This document shows, in pieces, positions 45,725 to 54,182 of a DNA stretch of 64,000 nt. Both the position numbers and the translations under genes were made by a program. Positions within the stretch are counted from its first letter, which is position 1. Each line of letters begins with the position of its first letter. A model generated the notes under the pieces. The model saw nothing but the letters and a program-made list of their open reading frames with translations. It was not told the DNA's origin and searched no databases. Origin of the DNA: Marinicella sediminis (GTDB lineage Bacteria > Pseudomonadota > Gammaproteobacteria > Xanthomonadales > Marinicellaceae); the NCBI RefSeq assembly GCF_002000055.1, contig NZ_MVBD01000010.1, positions 62,001-126,000 of the forward strand, given 5' to 3'.

Positions 45725-46012
45725 TCATGAATGAATCATGAACATTCGTGGTTTTTCGTGTACAACAGTTTTTTCTGATAAATCACATTCCTGGCAATTA
45801 AAGCATAACAGCAACACTGCCGGCCCTGTTTTCTGACCGACCCATTCATCAACCTTGATATCATGCCAATGACAACCTGATAAACGGTCTATGATTGCCA
45901 ACATGACCTGTAAGACCTTACGGTCGAAACAACGGACACAGGAGCAGGTTCCTGAATCACAAATTTCATTTAATCGACAACTTTTTGACACTGCTGTGAC
46001 TATCCTTGCCAC
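45725..46012 (-). CDS. Possible Cys-rich small protein
   Basis: An open frame of 95 codons from a GTG at 46012, or 59 codons from an ATG at 45904. It has nine Cys residues, including CxCxxC-like and CxxC spacings ('CSCVRC', 'CFNCQEC') that could bind metal. The GTG abuts the divergent DUF3429 start codon, which leaves no room for a leader, so the shorter start is more plausible. There is no recognised family. The rest of the 45564-46012 gap shows nothing else. Confidence 0.3.
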   Translation of the reverse strand: MARIVTAVSKSCRLNEICDSGTCSCVRCFDRKVLQVMLAIIDRLSGCHWHDIKVDEWVGQKTGPAVLLLCFNCQECDLSEKTVVHEKPRMFMIHS

Positions 46013-46474
46013 ATGAGAACGCCCACTTTACCCCATTGGCTCACTTACCTTGGTGCCTTGCCTTTTGTATTGGCTTTATTGATTGCCTGTTATGGCCAAT
46101 TTGGCTGGAGTGAATTCTGGATTTATGAAATCCGCTTCAGTCGCTTCAAGTCATATACAGTTGGTCACACCTATGGTGCTGTTATTGTGGCCTTTCTTGG
46201 CGGTATACAGTGGGGCATATCATTACAGCACCCCAATGACAGACAATATTTCATGGCCAGTAATGTTTTGGCATTGACTGCCTGGTTCAGTTTGTTCATG
46301 TTTGCCAGCTTTGCAGGTGTCATGATGATTACCCTGGCATTCATCTTGGCCTTGTGGATCGACCGCCACGCTTTTCAGGCTGGCGCCATTCCTGATTGGT
46401 TCTGGCAGCTACGTAAACGAATCAGCCTGGTGGTTATCGCAGCACTTGCTGGCTTACTACTGATCAATGGCTGA
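46013..46474 (+). CDS. DUF3429 membrane protein
   Basis: A 153-residue inner-membrane protein with about four or five hydrophobic segments. It carries the DUF3429 hallmark 'YGAVIVAFLGGIQWGISL' near residues 55-72. Function is unknown for the family. No strong ribosome site is visible upstream of the ATG. A related gene begins at 63618 at the end of the window. It is followed 50 bp later by the glycosylase gene. Confidence 0.85.
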   Translation: MRTPTLPHWLTYLGALPFVLALLIACYGQFGWSEFWIYEIRFSRFKSYTVGHTYGAVIVAFLGGIQWGISLQHPNDRQYFMASNVLALTAWFSLFMFASFAGVMMITLAFILALWIDRHAFQAGAIPDWFWQLRKRISLVVIAALAGLLLING

Positions 46475-46524
46475 TTGGTTGTATATGTGGCATACTGCTG
46501 CATTTACTTTGACCTCACTGTGAC

Positions 46525-47268
46525 ATGACCCGCCAATTTTCCAATTTTGCAGACATCTACACCCTGGCAGCCTCCCGAAAGGGCGGTGAAGAGGCGTTAT
46601 TGGCTTTGTTACCCGACGTTCCCACCACAGAACAACTGGCACAAGTCAGCGATGATCGGTTTTTGGCCATGATGTGCAAAGCCATTAATCAAGCTGGTTT
46701 TAACTGGACCGTGATCAACAACAAATGGCCCCAATTCGAAGAAGCCTTCCATGGCTTTGATGTCAACCGACTGGTGTTCATGCCACCTGAACAATGGGAA
46801 GCTTATGCATCAGACAAAAGGGTGGTCCGGAACTGGACCAAGATCAAGGCGGTGATGGAAAATGCCGGTTTGGTCCACTACCTGGCCGCAGAACATGGCA
46901 GCTTTGCCCGTTTCATTGCTGACTGGCCTGAATCTGATCAAATCGGTTTATTGGCTTATCTGAAAAAGCATGGTTCCAGACTGGGTGGCAACACGGGTTA
47001 TTGGTTCCTGAGGTATGTCGGCAAAGATTGTTTTGTGACCACCAGAGATGTGATAAAAACTGTTCAACAGGCTGGCCATGACATCCACCATCATCCAACC
47101 TCAAAAAGAGACCTCACTCAGGTACAGGAAGCATTTAATCGCTGGCACCAGGAAACCGGAATGCCATATACTCACCTGAGTAAAATTGCCGGTTTTGCAT
47201 CAGGAGAAAATCATCCCGTGGATCAGTTACAGCGAAGAATAAACGTCACAAAAAGCAAATCAGATTGA
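46525..47268 (+). CDS. DNA-3-methyladenine glycosylase I-like protein
   Basis: A 247-residue protein of the Tag (adenine glycosylase) superfamily. The 'MMCKAINQAGFNWTVINNKWPQFEEAFHGFD' block is the family's signature substrate region, followed by 'RNWTKIKAVMENA' and 'GNTGYWFLRYVGKDCFVTTRDV'. It is longer than Escherichia coli Tag (187 residues) by extension at both ends, as in a separate subgroup. It removes 3-methyladenine from alkylated DNA by analogy; activity is not certain from sequence alone. Confidence 0.85.
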   Translation: MTRQFSNFADIYTLAASRKGGEEALLALLPDVPTTEQLAQVSDDRFLAMMCKAINQAGFNWTVINNKWPQFEEAFHGFDVNRLVFMPPEQWEAYASDKRVVRNWTKIKAVMENAGLVHYLAAEHGSFARFIADWPESDQIGLLAYLKKHGSRLGGNTGYWFLRYVGKDCFVTTRDVIKTVQQAGHDIHHHPTSKRDLTQVQEAFNRWHQETGMPYTHLSKIAGFASGENHPVDQLQRRINVTKSKSD

Positions 47269-47346
47269 TTCAACACCGTACTGTTGATTGTCTCCATCGG
47301 GCATCTGAGCTATGATCATGACTTTTCCCGGGCTACCGTTGATATT

Positions 47347-48810
47347 ATGAAACACACCTTACTCTATTTGACTGTACTGATCAGCACAGAAGTCACTGCG
47401 CAGAACTGGCAAGGAAAAGCATCTCAAACCCTACTGGACCAGCTGACGCAGACAGAACAGGTTGAGATGCTGGTTACTTTTCATGCACCAAAGGTCCCGT
47501 TGAACAGTGGTTCGTTCAACAACCACACGGATCGTCTTCAACACCAGGTTTCTGTGTTAAAAAATCAGACGCGCCTGGCTCAACAGCAGGTCATCAAGCA
47601 CCTCGAGTCGCAACAGATCATTTACCGCTCATTCTGGATCAACAACAGTTTGCTGGTGACTGTCAACCAACAACAAATGGCTGAGATACTGGAGTTTGAT
47701 GAAATTAAATCAGCTCACAGCAACCTGCCTCATCAAATCAACATACCAAACGCCAATGGCTCAGCTGTCAAAAGCATCAATGGCATCGAATGGAATGTCA
47801 GCATGGTCAATGCCCCACAGGCATGGGGGTTGGGGCACACAGGTCAGGGAATAGTTGTGGCTGGCCAGGATACTGGCTATCAATGGAATCATCCAGCCAT
47901 CATCAATCAATACCGTGGCTGGGATGGACAAACTGCTGACCACCATTACAACTGGCATGACAGCATCAACAACCCCACCGTAAGTTGTGGCAGCGCGCCT
48001 TGTGATGATCATGGGCATGGCAGTCACACCATGGGTACCATTGTGGGCGATGATGGCGGCAGCAATCAGGTGGGTGTGGCCCCTGATGCACGCTGGATTG
48101 GTTGCCGCAATATGGATGTCGGCAATGGCACACCCGCAACTTATACTGAGTGCTTTCAGTGGTTTATGGAACCCACAGACCTGAATGGCAACAACCCTGA
48201 CATCACCAAAGCTCCCCACATCATCAATAACTCCTGGGGCTGCCCGGGTTTTGAAGGCTGTACAGAACCAGATGTCTTGTTGAACACCGTAGAAAACGTA
48301 GTAGATGCCGGGATACTGGTGGTGGTTGCCGCCGGAAATGACGGCTCATCCTGTCAAACCATAAACACCCCTGCTGCCATTTATCAGGCCAGTCTAACGG
48401 TTGGCTCGACCACCAGCAGCGATGTGATTTCGGGTTTCAGCAGCCGTGGGCAAATCACGGTAGATGGTTCCAATCGCATCAAACCCGACCTCTCTGCACC
48501 TGGCAGCTCTGTGCGATCAGCCAATAATTCCGGAAGTTATTCAACCTTCAGTGGCACCAGCATGGCTTCTCCTAACGTTGCCGGTGTTGCTGCACTGGTG
48601 ATGTCTGCCAACCATCAAATGATTGGCCAGCCACGAATGGTTAAGCATATATTGACTCAAACCGCTGTGGCCAAAACGACCAACCAGGATTGTGGTGGGG
48701 TCGATGGCAGCAGCATTCCGAACAACACATATGGCCACGGCAGAATTGATGCTTTGGCAGCAGTCAACTATGCCCGGGATCTGATTTATTACCATGATTT
48801 TAATGAATGA
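47347..48810 (+). CDS. Secreted subtilisin-like protease with FNE tail
   Basis: A 487-residue exported S8 protease. The signal peptide is about 1-18 and a propeptide-like region about 25-130. The catalytic domain has Asp175 (AGQDTGY), His224 (HGSHTMG) and Ser405 (GTSMASPNVAG), with the oxyanion Asn in AAGND near 331. Paired Cys residues suggest disulfides. It ends DLIYYHDFNE, a divergent version of the shared hydrophobic-x-x-[GSD]-F tail. The ATG at 47347 was chosen because it starts the signal peptide; upstream codons to 47284 read poorly. It overlaps the open frame of the next small gene. Confidence 0.9.
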   Translation: MKHTLLYLTVLISTEVTAQNWQGKASQTLLDQLTQTEQVEMLVTFHAPKVPLNSGSFNNHTDRLQHQVSVLKNQTRLAQQQVIKHLESQQIIYRSFWINNSLLVTVNQQQMAEILEFDEIKSAHSNLPHQINIPNANGSAVKSINGIEWNVSMVNAPQAWGLGHTGQGIVVAGQDTGYQWNHPAIINQYRGWDGQTADHHYNWHDSINNPTVSCGSAPCDDHGHGSHTMGTIVGDDGGSNQVGVAPDARWIGCRNMDVGNGTPATYTECFQWFMEPTDLNGNNPDITKAPHIINNSWGCPGFEGCTEPDVLLNTVENVVDAGILVVVAAGNDGSSCQTINTPAAIYQASLTVGSTTSSDVISGFSSRGQITVDGSNRIKPDLSAPGSSVRSANNSGSYSTFSGTSMASPNVAGVAALVMSANHQMIGQPRMVKHILTQTAVAKTTNQDCGGVDGSSIPNNTYGHGRIDALAAVNYARDLIYYHDFNE

Positions 48811-48817
48811 CAATAGC

Positions 48818-49384
48818 ATGACACAAAACACAGAATTCCAAACCATGACAACAACAAAAAAGTCGCATTGGTTCATATGGATATTGGCTTTTCAGCTGCC
48901 AATGTTGCCAGCAGAATCTGCGGTCACTGAACAACAGAATGACAAACCACTCACTTCACAACATAAGGAGCAAGCTGAATGGCAGTCATACCAACAAAAA
49001 CTGGGCGGCTTTTTACAAGCCTTTGATGCAGTCAAGATTCAGAAAGCCAACAAAATCAAAGAACAGCTGATGCCGGCCATGCAACGCGAAGTACAACAGC
49101 TGAATCAACAGATTCAAGACATAAAGAAACAACTTAAATTAGCCAGCGAAGTGGAAGATCCGGAACAGACTCAAGAATCGCAACAGTCACTTCATGAACA
49201 ACTGAAAGCACTGAAACAGAAAAACACACGCATGTCTTTCATTTACAAACACCTCAAGGCTTATCAGTTTCAGGCACGCAATATCAAAACCGCCGGGGTG
49301 GTCAGAAAAGACATGCTACTGGAATTTGCAGAATTGATGAAGTCCGGCCAGAATGGCAAGGAGTCCGAATCAAACAAGCCTTAG
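48818..49384 (+). CDS. Exported coiled-coil protein
   Basis: A 188-residue protein from the ATG at 48818, just after the protease stop; an in-frame ATG at 48845 is equally possible. A hydrophobic segment (about 18-32, ending PAESA) looks like a signal peptide. The mature part is rich in Gln, Lys and Glu with heptad-like helices (about 60-150), so a coiled coil is likely. No domain is recognised. Coupling to the protease gene suggests a chaperone or partner, but this is speculation. Confidence 0.6.
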   Translation: MTQNTEFQTMTTTKKSHWFIWILAFQLPMLPAESAVTEQQNDKPLTSQHKEQAEWQSYQQKLGGFLQAFDAVKIQKANKIKEQLMPAMQREVQQLNQQIQDIKKQLKLASEVEDPEQTQESQQSLHEQLKALKQKNTRMSFIYKHLKAYQFQARNIKTAGVVRKDMLLEFAELMKSGQNGKESESNKP

Positions 49385-49496
49385 GGCGAACAACCACCTG
49401 ATCAGCCATCTGCAACTGATCAGCCTGACCAGTGAGCTGCTCTGTTGAATTAAATGGTGTAAGATGTGTTGATCAGCAAATTCATCACACATTACC

Positions 49497-49940
49497 ATGA
49501 TCAGACAAATGACCCCTTATGAGCTGCTGGATCTGGCACTTTCATTAAGCACCCGCATTGACACCCATTGGGCTCTTTTTATCAGTGTCCATCTCGCATT
49601 GATAGGCGGCCTGATCTATGTGGACAGACCTTTGTCCAAACGGGAAAAAGCAGGTGCCATAATGGTCTACACAGGCTTTGCCTTGATCAATTTCTACATG
49701 ATGAAAGCCCAGGCTAAATTTTTGGCCAGTGTCTATGAGCAAATTGACCAAATCAAAGACCAACCCTGTTGTCAGGACAACGCAGTGGTGTCACACATTG
49801 CCGGTCTGAACGCTGTGAATGCCAATGACATGCTGATCAATTCAATCATCATTGTACATCTGCTGATGCTGCTGGTCATCCTGTTAACCATAACCTTTGA
49901 CAAGCAAGTCAGTGCAGTGAAGTCGCCTTCGGGTGACTGA
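49497..49940 (+). CDS. Hypothetical three-span membrane protein
   Basis: A 147-residue protein with hydrophobic segments at about 25-42, 53-70 and 115-135, and a loop with a Cys-Cys pair. No family is recognised. It converges on the RND pump gene, and its end overlaps a hairpin. The balanced charge distribution between segments supports a real inner-membrane protein. Confidence 0.7.
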   Translation: MIRQMTPYELLDLALSLSTRIDTHWALFISVHLALIGGLIYVDRPLSKREKAGAIMVYTGFALINFYMMKAQAKFLASVYEQIDQIKDQPCCQDNAVVSHIAGLNAVNANDMLINSIIIVHLLMLLVILLTITFDKQVSAVKSPSGD

Positions 49941-49950
49941 AGCCGAAGGC
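49925..49950. terminator. Hairpin between convergent genes
   Basis: Arms 49925-49932 and 49943-49950 are perfectly complementary over 8 bp and GC-rich, between the convergent stops at 49940 and 49953. There is no T tract on either side, so it may act as a weak shared terminator. Confidence 0.45.
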
Positions 49951-49952
49951 AT

Positions 49953-52900
49953 TCAGTCGTTGTCATCCAGCAAGGCTTCATTGAATCGATATTCATTGAA
50001 CTTAACCCGGTACAACAAGCCATACATCACCGGAATGAATAACAAGGTAATCAAGCTACCGAATAACAAGCCCACCATGATGCTCACAGCCATACCTTCC
50101 CACATCTCACCTCCACTGAGGTATAAAGGAACCAAACCAAGAACGGTGGTGAATGTGGCCAGCAGTATCGGTCTGAAACGTTGCAGGCATGCCACCACGA
50201 TGGCATCCTGGACCAATCTGCCGGGTACCTGACGCTCGATGCCAATCCGGTCCAGTAACACGATGGCATTATTGATAACGATGCCTGCCAGAGAGATCAC
50301 CCCCAGAAATGGCATGAACCCAAATGGTTCACCAAACGTCAGTAAACCAATGACCACGCCAATGACCCCCAAAGGAATGGTCATCAGCACCATGCTCACA
50401 TGACGCAATGAATTGAATTGGATCACCAACAACAGAATGATGATGAATCCGGACAAGGGTAAATAGGAAACCACCGAACCCATGCTTTCAGCCGATTGTT
50501 CAGCGTCACCACCCAATTGATGACTGTAGTTTTCCGGCCAGACACTGGTTTGCTGTTCTTCCAGCCACGGTTTCATGATGGCCGTGATGGCTGATGCATT
50601 ACCGCTGGCGGTCAATTTACTGGAGATGTTGATGGTTCTGATCAGGTCCAGGCGTTTTATCTTGGAATACTGCCACTGAGGAATGATGTTTGCCACCTGT
50701 AACAAAGGCACACTTCGTCCTGTAGACTGGGCATAGACATTCAGGGTTTCCAGTGACGACAGGCTTTGTTGCTGATTCACATCACTGCGCATTATGATGG
50801 GAATGGTTTTGTTGTCTTCGCGGTATTCTCCGGTTTTGAAGCCATCGAGCACTGTTTTCAATGACGTGGCAATGTCCTGGCTGGTCACACCTGCTGATTG
50901 TGCCCGGTTCTGATCAATGTCAATCAGGAACTTTTTGCTTTTGGGCCCCCAATCGTCTTTTACGTTTTTGGTGCCGGGCAGCTGAGACAGTTTGAGTTTG
51001 ATGCTTTCCGCAATGATCGCCAATTGGTCAGGATCATCTCCTGAGACTTTGATCTCAATCGGTACTCCTCCGCCACCACCGGCAAGCACACCAACTTTGA
51101 CTTCTGCGTTGGGAAAGCGCTCAAAACTGAATTCATCGAGGGCTTCAATCACCCTGTTATTCACCATAAACGAAGATGTGTTGATCAACATATGTGCATA
51201 ACTGGAATCAGCCTCTTCCTGCGCATACCCCAAGTCATATGACTCAGGCCCCTTGCCGATGTATGATGACCAATCCAGGATGCCTGTAGTCCGACCATCT
51301 TCAACCAGCCATTGTTCTTCCATGTATCGTTCGAGCTCAGAAACCACTGCTGTGGTGGACTCAATGCGTGTGCCTGCAGGCAGATTGATATCGACGGTCA
51401 CCAGGTTGCGGTCACTGTCAGGAAAAAACAAAAAGTCAATATAACGAAAACCGGAAAGGGCCGTGACAAAAGCCAGCAGAACCAGGCCGATCACTTTCAG
51501 ACGATGATGCAAAGCCGCCACAATCAGCAACTGATACATTCGCTTCAGCCTGAGAATGATGCGATCCACCAAACCCGGTTGCTGATTGGGATCGATCTTC
51601 AAAAACAGATAACAGAACAAGGTTATCACGGTAAGTGCAATCACCCACGATGATAACAAGGCGATGGTGATCACCACAAAAATAGGCCCAACAATATCAC
51701 CCATGGTTGTTGGTGACATATAAAAAGCCAGAAAAGCAGCCGAGGTGGTCAAGGTTGAAATCAATAAGGGCATGATCAGCTCTCCGGCTGAGTCCACGGC
51801 AGCCTGCAAAGCACTGGTTCCCCGTTCCATTTTCACCATGATGCTTTCGGCCACCACAATGGCATTGTCCACCAGCATACCCAAAGCCATGATCAGCGCC
51901 GCCAGGGTCACCTGGTTCAGTCCGGTATCAATCATGCCCATAATCATCAGGGTCATGATGGTCACAATGGGAATCAAACTGGCTATGATCAACCCGGTAC
52001 GAAAACCCAGAAACAACAGCATCACCAATAACACAATAGTGATCGACTGCATCAGATTAATCACGAAATCATCAATCTTGACTTCAATGTATGTGTCCAT
52101 TGATGACACCCTGAATAATTCCAGACCCACCGGTAGTTTTTGTTGCCATCGATCGATGGTTTGATCGACCGCTTCTCCCAGATCGATGACATTGGCCAGG
52201 TCTTTGAGGTTGATGTGTAAAGAAACTGCCCGTTGTCCATTGTAACGAACCACTTGCACTGGCGGGTCAATGTACGATTTGGCCACCATGGCAATGTCAC
52301 CCAATTGAATCAGTTGACTGCCACCCTCACCCACTGGGATCAACATGCTGCGGATGTCACTCACATCATTGAAATTGCCGGTTGGCTCAAGAATTATCCG
52401 CTCATTACCCAGGTTAATCTGCCCGCCTGAACTGACAATATTGGTGCTGCCAATGAAATTTTTAAGCATGTTGGCCGTCAGACCATATTCATTCAGTTTG
52501 GCGTTGTCGAATTCAACGAACACCCGCTCCTCTTGCAACCCTCCCATCGCCACTTTGGCGGCTTCAGGGATTTTGATCAAATCATCTCGGATGTCGTCGG
52601 CATAAGATTTCATTTGTGCATAACTGAAACCGTCTGAGGTCAGGCCAACCACGATGCCATAAACATCACCGATGCCATCATCATTTAAATCTGGATTGAC
52701 CCCGTCGGGTAAACCTTCGATGTCTTCCAGTTTTCGGCGTAAACGATCCCAGACACCCTGCATGTCTGCCGCTTTGACTTCATCTTTCAGGGTAACAGAA
52801 ACCACCGACAAACCTGTTCTGGACGTGCTGGTCACTTCTTTCAGTTCTGGCAGTTCCTGAGCCACTTGTTCAATTTTATCAGTGACCAATTGTTCCACCC

Positions 52901-53072
52901 GTTCCGGGCTGGCACCAGGAAAAGATGACACCACCGAAGCCACCCGCACTGTGAATGGCGGCATGCTGTCACGTGACAATGTTGAGTAAATGGCCATACC
53001 CATGACAATGATACTCAGCAAGACCACCCAGGTGATGCGGTTTTGTTTGATTGAAAGTTCGGCAATATTCAT
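49953..53072 (-). CDS. RND-family efflux pump, inner-membrane component
   Basis: A 1039-residue AcrB/HAE-type proton-driven exporter. It has the expected two halves, each with one span then a large periplasmic domain and further spans ('LVMLLFLGFRTGLIIASLIPIV' in the first, 'IILLLVIQFNSLRHVSMVLMTIPLG' in the second). The proton-relay motif reads 'GMLVDNAIVVAE', with Asp-Asn in place of Asp-Asp. It is the last gene of an outer-membrane factor, adaptor, pump operon. Its start is 2 bp after the adaptor stop. Substrate cannot be told from sequence. Confidence 0.94.
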   Translation of the reverse strand: MNIAELSIKQNRITWVVLLSIIVMGMAIYSTLSRDSMPPFTVRVASVVSSFPGASPERVEQLVTDKIEQVAQELPELKEVTSTSRTGLSVVSVTLKDEVKAADMQGVWDRLRRKLEDIEGLPDGVNPDLNDDGIGDVYGIVVGLTSDGFSYAQMKSYADDIRDDLIKIPEAAKVAMGGLQEERVFVEFDNAKLNEYGLTANMLKNFIGSTNIVSSGGQINLGNERIILEPTGNFNDVSDIRSMLIPVGEGGSQLIQLGDIAMVAKSYIDPPVQVVRYNGQRAVSLHINLKDLANVIDLGEAVDQTIDRWQQKLPVGLELFRVSSMDTYIEVKIDDFVINLMQSITIVLLVMLLFLGFRTGLIIASLIPIVTIMTLMIMGMIDTGLNQVTLAALIMALGMLVDNAIVVAESIMVKMERGTSALQAAVDSAGELIMPLLISTLTTSAAFLAFYMSPTTMGDIVGPIFVVITIALLSSWVIALTVITLFCYLFLKIDPNQQPGLVDRIILRLKRMYQLLIVAALHHRLKVIGLVLLAFVTALSGFRYIDFLFFPDSDRNLVTVDINLPAGTRIESTTAVVSELERYMEEQWLVEDGRTTGILDWSSYIGKGPESYDLGYAQEEADSSYAHMLINTSSFMVNNRVIEALDEFSFERFPNAEVKVGVLAGGGGGVPIEIKVSGDDPDQLAIIAESIKLKLSQLPGTKNVKDDWGPKSKKFLIDIDQNRAQSAGVTSQDIATSLKTVLDGFKTGEYREDNKTIPIIMRSDVNQQQSLSSLETLNVYAQSTGRSVPLLQVANIIPQWQYSKIKRLDLIRTINISSKLTASGNASAITAIMKPWLEEQQTSVWPENYSHQLGGDAEQSAESMGSVVSYLPLSGFIIILLLVIQFNSLRHVSMVLMTIPLGVIGVVIGLLTFGEPFGFMPFLGVISLAGIVINNAIVLLDRIGIERQVPGRLVQDAIVVACLQRFRPILLATFTTVLGLVPLYLSGGEMWEGMAVSIMVGLLFGSLITLLFIPVMYGLLYRVKFNEYRFNEALLDDND

Positions 53073-53074
53073 GT

Positions 53075-54178
53075 TCAGGGTAATTCCGAAAGTTTGACGG
53101 CTTGCCCATCGAGCAAAGTCTGTAAACCAGCGGTGGCAATCAACTGACCGTCTTGCAAACCAGCCAGCACTTCAAAACCTTCGCTGGTCAGAGAACCAAT
53201 GCTGATGAGTTGTTTTCTGGCCACATAGGCATCACCCTCTGGAACCAATAAAAACACAAAGCGGCCTCTGGCATCTTCACCCACGGCACTGGCTGGCACC
53301 AGCAATTTAGGTGAAGTTGATGCGCGGGCATCCGATTGTTGGTATTTGAATGTCACATTGGCAGCCATGCCGGATTTAATCGCTGCTGTTGGCTGCAAAA
53401 CATTAACCACCACGGGGTATGTCGAGGTGTTGACATCAATGGATGGCGAAATTTCTTTGACCACTCCAACAAATTGTTGGTTTTGCAGGGACACAAAATC
53501 AACGGTTACCGGCATATCCACGGACAAGTCGTTGATGAAGCTTTCCGGAACCCCCAATGCAATGTCCATCATGTTGCCGGCATTGATGGTACCTACCACT
53601 TGTCCGGCACTGACATTTTCATTCAACTCAACCGCCACCGAAGCAATTTCACCATCAGCAGAAGCATACAAGTAACCGTGATTGATCTGGTCCTTCTGAA
53701 TTTGCACATTGCGGGTGGCAGAAGCAAAATCCTGTTCTGCGGTTCTGGCCGCATCTTTGGCAGCTTCAAGGTCACTCAGTGAAGAACCCCCCTTTTCATA
53801 AAGGGCTTTGACGCGGTCCAGATTCAGTTTGGCGGTTTTCATGCGTGACTCTGAGCTGTTTCTGGTTGAAATTGAATTTTCATAATTCAGCTGAGCTTGA
53901 ATATTATCCAGCTTGGCCAACAGCGCGCCCTGGGTGACTTTTTGCCCCAGTGTCATGTTCAGCTCTGACAAGATACCCGAGCTGCGGAAACTCAGCTTGA
54001 TGACCTGATCCGACTGAGATGTGCCACTGAATGTCCGTTCGCGTTCACCTCCGGATATCTTGACTTGTTGATACATCACCGGTCTTAACACCGGCTCAGC
54101 ATCCACAGGTTCCGATTCACAGCCACTCAGCCATATCAGGGTAAACAGTATCATAATGATGTATTGATTGTTTTTCAT
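53075..54178 (-). CDS. RND-family periplasmic adaptor lipoprotein
   Basis: A 367-residue membrane-fusion protein. A lipoprotein signal peptide ends in the lipobox LSGC at residue about 20. A split biotinyl-lipoyl domain ('GILSELNMTLGQKVTQGALLAKLD' and 'ASADGEIASVAVELNENVSAGQVV') flanks a helical hairpin, followed by beta-barrel and membrane-proximal domains. I choose the ATG at 54178 because GAGGGG lies directly against the alternative ATG at 54190, too close to use. Either start keeps the gene coupled to the upstream outer-membrane factor. Confidence 0.92.
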   Translation of the reverse strand: MKNNQYIIMILFTLIWLSGCESEPVDAEPVLRPVMYQQVKISGGERERTFSGTSQSDQVIKLSFRSSGILSELNMTLGQKVTQGALLAKLDNIQAQLNYENSISTRNSSESRMKTAKLNLDRVKALYEKGGSSLSDLEAAKDAARTAEQDFASATRNVQIQKDQINHGYLYASADGEIASVAVELNENVSAGQVVGTINAGNMMDIALGVPESFINDLSVDMPVTVDFVSLQNQQFVGVVKEISPSIDVNTSTYPVVVNVLQPTAAIKSGMAANVTFKYQQSDARASTSPKLLVPASAVGEDARGRFVFLLVPEGDAYVARKQLISIGSLTSEGFEVLAGLQDGQLIATAGLQTLLDGQAVKLSELP

Positions 54179-54182
54179 GAGT

